The translations under genes were made by a program, and so were the position numbers. DNA of 9,842 nucleotides. Origin: an uncultured Paenibacillaceae bacterium (lineage in GTDB: Bacteria > Bacillota > Bacilli > Paenibacillales > CALAME01). Positions 5,858-9,842 of this stretch are shown in pieces. The stretch covers positions 1-9,842 of the forward strand of contig CALKAN010000248.1 of the NCBI GenBank assembly GCA_937983035.1, written 5' to 3'. The notes beneath the pieces are model-generated. The model searched no databases, was not told the origin of the DNA, and saw only the letters and a program-made list of their open reading frames with translations. Numbering within the stretch: the first letter of the stretch is position 1; every line of letters begins with the position of its first letter.

Positions 5858-6943
5858 TTGCTGCAGAGGAATAACAAAATGATCCCATGCGTCTTTGCTG
5901 TTTTATTGCTGACTGCCGGAATGATGCCCTCTTCCCTGTCCGCGCATGAAGCCGTCATGCCCGCATCTGAGAAATTACATGATCAAAATGCCGTTTCCAG
6001 ACATGTTTTTGCCAGCGCTGCCGATACGCCCGCGCAACAAGCCCAATCATCGACTGCAGCGGCGCCGTCGGCGCAGCAAATCGATCAGTGGATCAAGCAA
6101 CTATCCAGTCAGTCTTGCTGCTCTGATTGGACGAACGCTGACTGGACAAGCGTTTCGCTCGACCCTTATGCGCATGCGCAGCTGATCGAGCTTGCATCCG
6201 CTGACGAAACGATCGGCTACTTCGTGCTGTCTGCGGCTGAATCCGGAGAATGGGTGCTGACCGAGTATGGAACCGGCCGTTATCCGTTATTCGGCATTGA
6301 AATACTGTATCGCATGCTCGCGCAGCAAGAAGAAATGACTGCATCACCGAGCAGCGATGCCAAAAATGCCCTTGACCCTGCGGAAACCAAAGAGCAAATG
6401 TCGGCTTGGATCCATGAAAGATATGAAGCGGAACGATTGTACTTTAACGCCTTAGAAGCCGTTTGGGCGTTGAAAAAACGCGGCAGCGGGGAAATTATCT
6501 ATGCGGATGCGAAAACAGCCGAGATGTATCCGCTTGATGCATCTATTCGAAACTTGCCTGTATCTGCCGCAGCGGATGGCTGGCCGATCAATGCGTTGGA
6601 AAATGTGCATGAATCCGCTTATGAAGCAGTCGATCCTTACATGCACATGCATTGGCTGACGTCCGAGCCTGAACAAGCCGCAAATGCGAAAGAACTGCAC
6701 AACATGTTGCAGCGAGATTCTTCCGCCGTTTATGTCGCTCTAATCTATAACGGCCTTGTCACCGATCCATGCGCGGTTACTGCACTCGTGCAAACTGAAA
6801 GCGACGCATCGAGGCAGCAAGCGCAAGCCGCAGCACAAAGCCTGTCGCGCGATCGGACTGCTTTTGTCGGCATTGATAAATACGGCACAAAATATGTCCC
6901 TTTCTCTCTGCTGGCAGAAAAGGGACACGTGTACGCGCCATAG
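5858..6943 (+). CDS. Secreted protein of unknown function
   Basis: I do not recognise this 361-residue protein. It begins with a plausible signal peptide: basic Arg4 and Lys7, a hydrophobic core at about 8-21 and a likely cut after Ala29 (SLSA/HEA). A Ser/Ala/Gln-rich linker follows, then two blocks: one with GYFVLSAAESGEWVLTEYG and GRYPLFGIEILYRML, another with YVALIYNGLVTDPCAVTALV and, near the C-terminus, FVGIDKYGTKYVPFSLL. A Cys-Cys pair and one later Cys are the only mature cysteines. No membrane anchor or catalytic motif is evident. Start is uncertain: TTG 5858 has GGTGAG upstream at 5848-5853 and keeps the basic n-region; GTG 5849 has poor support; ATG 5879 has AGAGGA at 5865-5870 but leaves an uncharged signal peptide. 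It follows yqhG by 119 bases and probably has its own transcript. No convincing promoter was found. Confidence 0.75.
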   Translation: MLQRNNKMIPCVFAVLLLTAGMMPSSLSAHEAVMPASEKLHDQNAVSRHVFASAADTPAQQAQSSTAAAPSAQQIDQWIKQLSSQSCCSDWTNADWTSVSLDPYAHAQLIELASADETIGYFVLSAAESGEWVLTEYGTGRYPLFGIEILYRMLAQQEEMTASPSSDAKNALDPAETKEQMSAWIHERYEAERLYFNALEAVWALKKRGSGEIIYADAKTAEMYPLDASIRNLPVSAAADGWPINALENVHESAYEAVDPYMHMHWLTSEPEQAANAKELHNMLQRDSSAVYVALIYNGLVTDPCAVTALVQTESDASRQQAQAAAQSLSRDRTAFVGIDKYGTKYVPFSLLAEKGHVYAP

Positions 6944-6964
6944 AACGGGAACGAACGCCGCATA

Positions 6965-7156
6965 TTACGGATCGATGTTTTTGTTTTTTCTTTTTTGATC
7001 TGCCCACATGCGCAGAGCCGTCGGCACCATGCCAAACCAAAGCGTTGGCCACGGCTCTTTTGCTTTTGTTTGTTTTCGTCCTTGCTTCCTTTCTTCCTTG
7101 GGCGTGTCCAAATACTTAACAAACCGTTCCGTTAAATCTTTGACGATATCTTGCAA
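6965..7156 (-). CDS. yqzE: YqzE family small protein
   Basis: A 63-residue basic protein matching the YqzE family of Bacillales (unknown function; in B. subtilis located just after the comG competence operon). The conserved pattern is visible: FVKYLDTPKEERKQ near 12-25, then a Lys-rich stretch, then the WPTLWFGMVPTAL segment (about 36-48), which is hydrophobic enough to touch or cross the membrane, and a Lys/Asn-rich end. The start codon is TTG at 7156: AAGGAGGG (7171-7164) is 7 bases upstream, and the nearby ATG at 7163 is out of frame and directly against the ribosome site. It is convergent with the secreted-protein gene, only 21 bases apart, with no clear terminator between them. No comG gene is in the window. 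Confidence 0.85.
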   Translation of the reverse strand: MQDIVKDLTERFVKYLDTPKEERKQGRKQTKAKEPWPTLWFGMVPTALRMWADQKRKNKNIDP

Positions 7157-7289
7157 TATGCATCCCTCCTTGCAAGTTTAATGTTTCGTCGTCTCTGAGC
7201 GCCTGATCTGCAGCAAGCCTGGCCTGAACAAGTCTTTTCTTCCGCTTATGTTATTATTTATTTTGTAATCATTTCCATCATTTTAAACC

Positions 7290-7332
7290 TATAAAACAAA
7301 CCCAGCCTAAGCTGTCTTGCTCAAGCCGGGTT
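7290..7332 (-). terminator. Terminator of the propeller-protein gene
   Basis: On the minus strand AACCCGGC (7332-7325) pairs with GCTGGGTT (7306-7299) with one mismatch, and an inner AGC/GCT stem (7321-7319 with 7312-7310) closes a 6-base loop. The T-rich TGTTTTAT follows at 7298-7291. It lies 50 bases after the stop at 7382, which fits a rho-independent terminator. Confidence 0.75.
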
Positions 7333-7381
7333 GTCATGTCAGCGATCATTTCTCATTTTTAATTCATCGTCAGACTGCATC

Positions 7382-9842
7382 TCACCGTGCTGCGGCCGGA
7401 TCCACTGCCTTGATTAAATGTTGTCCCGGCCCCAGCATAAACAACTGATTGTCCGTGCTCTGCGCAAGGTAGCGCCTGCTGCCTGAAACAATGACGTAAA
7501 CGCTTTTGCTTTCTGGATCAATCATGAAGAACCGCCCTTGAATCGTTCCGTATATATAGCCGTCATCGCAAAATTCCATAAAAGCATCTCGATACGTGAT
7601 GCTGCTGTAGCTGATGTTGAATTTCGCTTCATCATATATCACTTCGTCCAATTCCGGATCATATATAAACAGGTGACCTTCTGCAAAGCCCCAAATATTG
7701 CCGTCCGGTCCGACGATCAGTTTCGTAATCGCTCTTTTATCCGGAACGGGAACGAACGTTTTGACAAGCTGGTTCTGCTCAACGTCCCAAATGAACATCT
7801 TTGCTTCCGGCTCCAGCGGTTCTGCATCGCCATAGCTGTTCCAAACTGACGAACCGCCGTACAAATATCCGTCCTTATAAACGAGAGAAACTAAACTTTG
7901 ATCCGGAATCGGTTCATAAGTTTCCAATCGTTTCGCGGACAAATCGTAAAATGCCAGTTTCCCGGTCCGATTGTTTCTTGCCGGAACGGTCACCGTAACT
8001 AATGTTTCATTTCCACCGCGTTCGATCACTTCTCCGGCATAAACGCGCTCCTGATCATCATCGCTGGAACTGGTCATGGAATAGAGCCGCGCCGGGTTTT
8101 GAGGATAGCTGTTATTGAGCAAATTCCAAGGCTTGCTCGGATCATAATGGTGCATGATCACTCCCGGATAAACAGGAATAAACACTTGATCCTCTTTATA
8201 AGGAATGAACATCTCGGATTGATACAGCGTATTGCCGATCCCAACCATCCGTTCGGTAATTTGTGTTAACTCATTCGTCTTAGGGTCAAATTTGGCATAA
8301 CCGCCGGATGTGTATCCGGACACGTAAATCGTTCCGTCATTGGCGCTGCCGATCGCATGCACGGTTGAAGCATCTGAACGGACATGCAGCGGGATCAGTT
8401 CGTGCCGCTCTTGTTCAAAATTGTATGCAAACAGCACGCCGTCATTTTTCAGCATGATCAACGTATCGCCGGGATAATCCGGATGATTCAACTGCTTGAT
8501 CGTCACCGATAAATAACTGCCGGGCACGCGCACGGCCGGCAATATGCGATATGAGGTGTCTTTTTCTAAATCATAATAGGCCAGCCAGCGGTCCGTTTCT
8601 CCATTGTAAGCGGCATAATATATAAAGTAAACTTTGTTGTCTCGCGGCGGAGATACTTCACGCGCTTGGTTGTTTCTGAACGTTCCGATGATCGCATCGT
8701 TATCGCCTGCATCAAACACAAGATTCATCAAGTTCGGAAAGCTGCCCATGCCGTCTTGACGCTGCGACAATCGTGCATAAACAAGCCCGTCATAAGCATC
8801 CAAATCAAAAACAAATTTATACACATCGCTGTAATTAACGTTATTGTAAATAAGGGGAATGCTTTCTCCTGCCCATTCGCCTGTGGTTCGATCAAATTTG
8901 CGAATGTTCGCCAACGGCGCCAATCCGAAATAAACTCCGTCATGCACTTCGTCGTATGCGATGGAATGCACATATTTCATTTGATCCATGACCACGCCCA
9001 GATCGCGCCATTCATTCGTTGCAATGTCATATTCAAATCCTCTTGCATAATCATCTTGCAATCGTGCGTAAGTGCCGCCGTATATTTTGCCGTCAGGCGT
9101 CGACACAATATCATATACACTATGTCCTGGGTGCAGGATCACATTTAAGTTTTCAGTTTTCCCCGTTTTTGGATCGTATCTTGTCAAAATGCCGTTGTTG
9201 TATCCGACGGTGTATACATTGCCGTCCGAACCGATCGTTAAACCTCTGACGATCGTATCTGGCAGCGTCACTTGATCCAATACTTCAAACGTATCCAAAT
9301 TAATTTTCGCCAATTGAGCAGAAGCGCCGTTCATCGTCATATACATAATGTTTGTGCCGTTTTCCACCGTGTATGCCGCTCTTGATGCGACCACTGATTC
9401 GATCGGCGGACCAAAATCTTGAAGCATCATCTGTTTCCCTGTCGTTAAATTCAGCGCATCCACGAAAACCTCCGTCTCTTGGGCTCTTCTAGTGGAAAGC
9501 GCAATTCGAATCGCATGCGTTCCTTCAGGAATCGTATACGATCCGCTTGCCGAATGCCAGTCGCTGCTTCCTATGATCATGAGCGGCCCGATATCCATCG
9601 CATCGGTCAAGCTGATGCTGTCCGCATCATAAGCATAGACGCTGACACCGAGCTCGCCTTCCATGACACGAAACTGACCGGACAGTTCGATCTTCTGTCC
9701 AGCTTCCACGCGAATCGGCTGGCTCATCAGCACGATCGGCAAGAGCGGATTGCCTGCTTTCATGCGCAAGCTTCGGCCCGAATAAGCATCTTCTCCGCTT
9801 ACGAGCGAAATTTCATTGCCGTCTGCGTCTAAATTGAGCCCG
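7382..9842 (-). CDS. Large extracellular-type protein with carbohydrate-binding-like domain and beta-propeller repeats, 5' end missing
   Basis: The frame is open from the right edge to a TGA at 7384-7382, giving at least 819 residues; the N-terminus lies outside the window, so the in-frame TTG at 9769 is not a real start. Residues 1-134 (counted from the edge) resemble a CBM4/9-like beta-sandwich: VSGEDAYSGRSLRMKAG, then VEAGQKIELSGQFRV and a closing strand VFVDALNL. From about 145 to the end run propeller-type repeats with recurring Asp-Gly-x-Tyr turns: GSDGNVYTVGY, TPDGKIYGGTY, NDGTIYVSGY, KDGYLYGGSS, GPDGNIWGF, DDGYIYGTI, many followed by YDP or FDP and a Thr-Gly or Thr-Asn turn. The length suits about 14 blades, perhaps two propellers (inference). 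One cysteine only, no LPXTG or S-layer domain at the C-terminus. Function unknown; polysaccharide binding or cleavage outside the cell is plausible. Confidence 0.75.
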   Translation of the reverse strand, partial: GLNLDADGNEISLVSGEDAYSGRSLRMKAGNPLLPIVLMSQPIRVEAGQKIELSGQFRVMEGELGVSVYAYDADSISLTDAMDIGPLMIIGSSDWHSASGSYTIPEGTHAIRIALSTRRAQETEVFVDALNLTTGKQMMLQDFGPPIESVVASRAAYTVENGTNIMYMTMNGASAQLAKINLDTFEVLDQVTLPDTIVRGLTIGSDGNVYTVGYNNGILTRYDPKTGKTENLNVILHPGHSVYDIVSTPDGKIYGGTYARLQDDYARGFEYDIATNEWRDLGVVMDQMKYVHSIAYDEVHDGVYFGLAPLANIRKFDRTTGEWAGESIPLIYNNVNYSDVYKFVFDLDAYDGLVYARLSQRQDGMGSFPNLMNLVFDAGDNDAIIGTFRNNQAREVSPPRDNKVYFIYYAAYNGETDRWLAYYDLEKDTSYRILPAVRVPGSYLSVTIKQLNHPDYPGDTLIMLKNDGVLFAYNFEQERHELIPLHVRSDASTVHAIGSANDGTIYVSGYTSGGYAKFDPKTNELTQITERMVGIGNTLYQSEMFIPYKEDQVFIPVYPGVIMHHYDPSKPWNLLNNSYPQNPARLYSMTSSSDDDQERVYAGEVIERGGNETLVTVTVPARNNRTGKLAFYDLSAKRLETYEPIPDQSLVSLVYKDGYLYGGSSVWNSYGDAEPLEPEAKMFIWDVEQNQLVKTFVPVPDKRAITKLIVGPDGNIWGFAEGHLFIYDPELDEVIYDEAKFNISYSSITYRDAFMEFCDDGYIYGTIQGRFFMIDPESKSVYVIVSGSRRYLAQSTDNQLFMLGPGQHLIKAVDPAAAR

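Noticed and set aside
6943..6957. 15-base repeat GAACGGGAACGAACG, also at 7744-7758
   Set aside because: One copy is coding sequence for Val-Pro-Val-Pro in the propeller gene and the other is just after a stop codon; no flanking similarity, so chance is likely.
6943..6996. Terminator for the secreted-protein gene at the T-rich stretch 6977-6996
   Set aside because: The Ts encode the Lys/Asn-rich end of YqzE on the minus strand and only a 3-base stem precedes them.
8666..9148. 160-codon plus-strand frame inside the propeller gene
   Set aside because: It is an antisense shadow; the minus-strand frame shows clear propeller repeats throughout.

Overview
The window reads as chromosomal DNA of a Gram-positive, spore-former-type Firmicute of the order Bacillales, most likely Paenibacillaceae or a relative (inference). 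Support comes from close matches, as I remember the families, to the B. subtilis proteins LipM (YqhM), YqhH, YqhG and YqzE, a Bacillus-type class II ribonucleotide reductase, a Bacillus-type D-amino acid transaminase, and strong AGGAGG-like ribosome binding sites. No tRNA, rRNA, CRISPR array, insertion sequence or phage gene was seen.

Layout. (1) 1-414, minus strand: the 5' end of nrdJ, the B12-dependent ribonucleotide reductase, cut by the window edge. (2) 415-804: an AT-rich divergent control region. It holds a tandem pair of NrdR boxes over a probable nrdJ promoter, a perfect 11-bp-arm hairpin in the nrdJ leader, and a good SigA-type promoter for the gene on the right. (3) 805-1635, plus: dat, D-amino acid aminotransferase. 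(4) 1683-1720: a hairpin terminator shared with the convergent lipM. (5) 1754-2599, minus: lipM, octanoyl transfer to GcvH in lipoate synthesis. (6) 2600-2925: a divergent intergenic region. (7) 2926-5738, plus: yqhH (SNF2-family ATPase) and yqhG, overlapping by ATGA and so probably one operon. (8) 5858-6943, plus: an unrecognised secreted protein. (9) 6965-7156, minus: small yqzE with a TTG start. (10) 7299-7332: a terminator on the minus strand. (11) 7382-9842, minus: the C-terminal part of a very long protein with a carbohydrate-binding-like domain followed by beta-propeller repeats, open at the right edge.

How they fit. In B. subtilis, yqhG, yqhH, the glycine-cleavage genes, lipM and (a little further off) yqzE lie in one neighbourhood near comG and sinR. 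This window keeps parts of that neighbourhood, with dat, nrdJ, a secreted protein and a propeller protein placed among them. lipM modifies GcvH, so its closeness to yqhHG echoes the yqhH-gcvT neighbourhood. What YqhH and YqhG do is not known to me.

The best-supported regulatory observation is the NrdR box pair. The most interesting candidate for an undescribed system is the translationally coupled YqhH-YqhG ATPase pair, whose YqhG carries a lineage-specific disordered insertion. I see no convincing new defence or mobile system.
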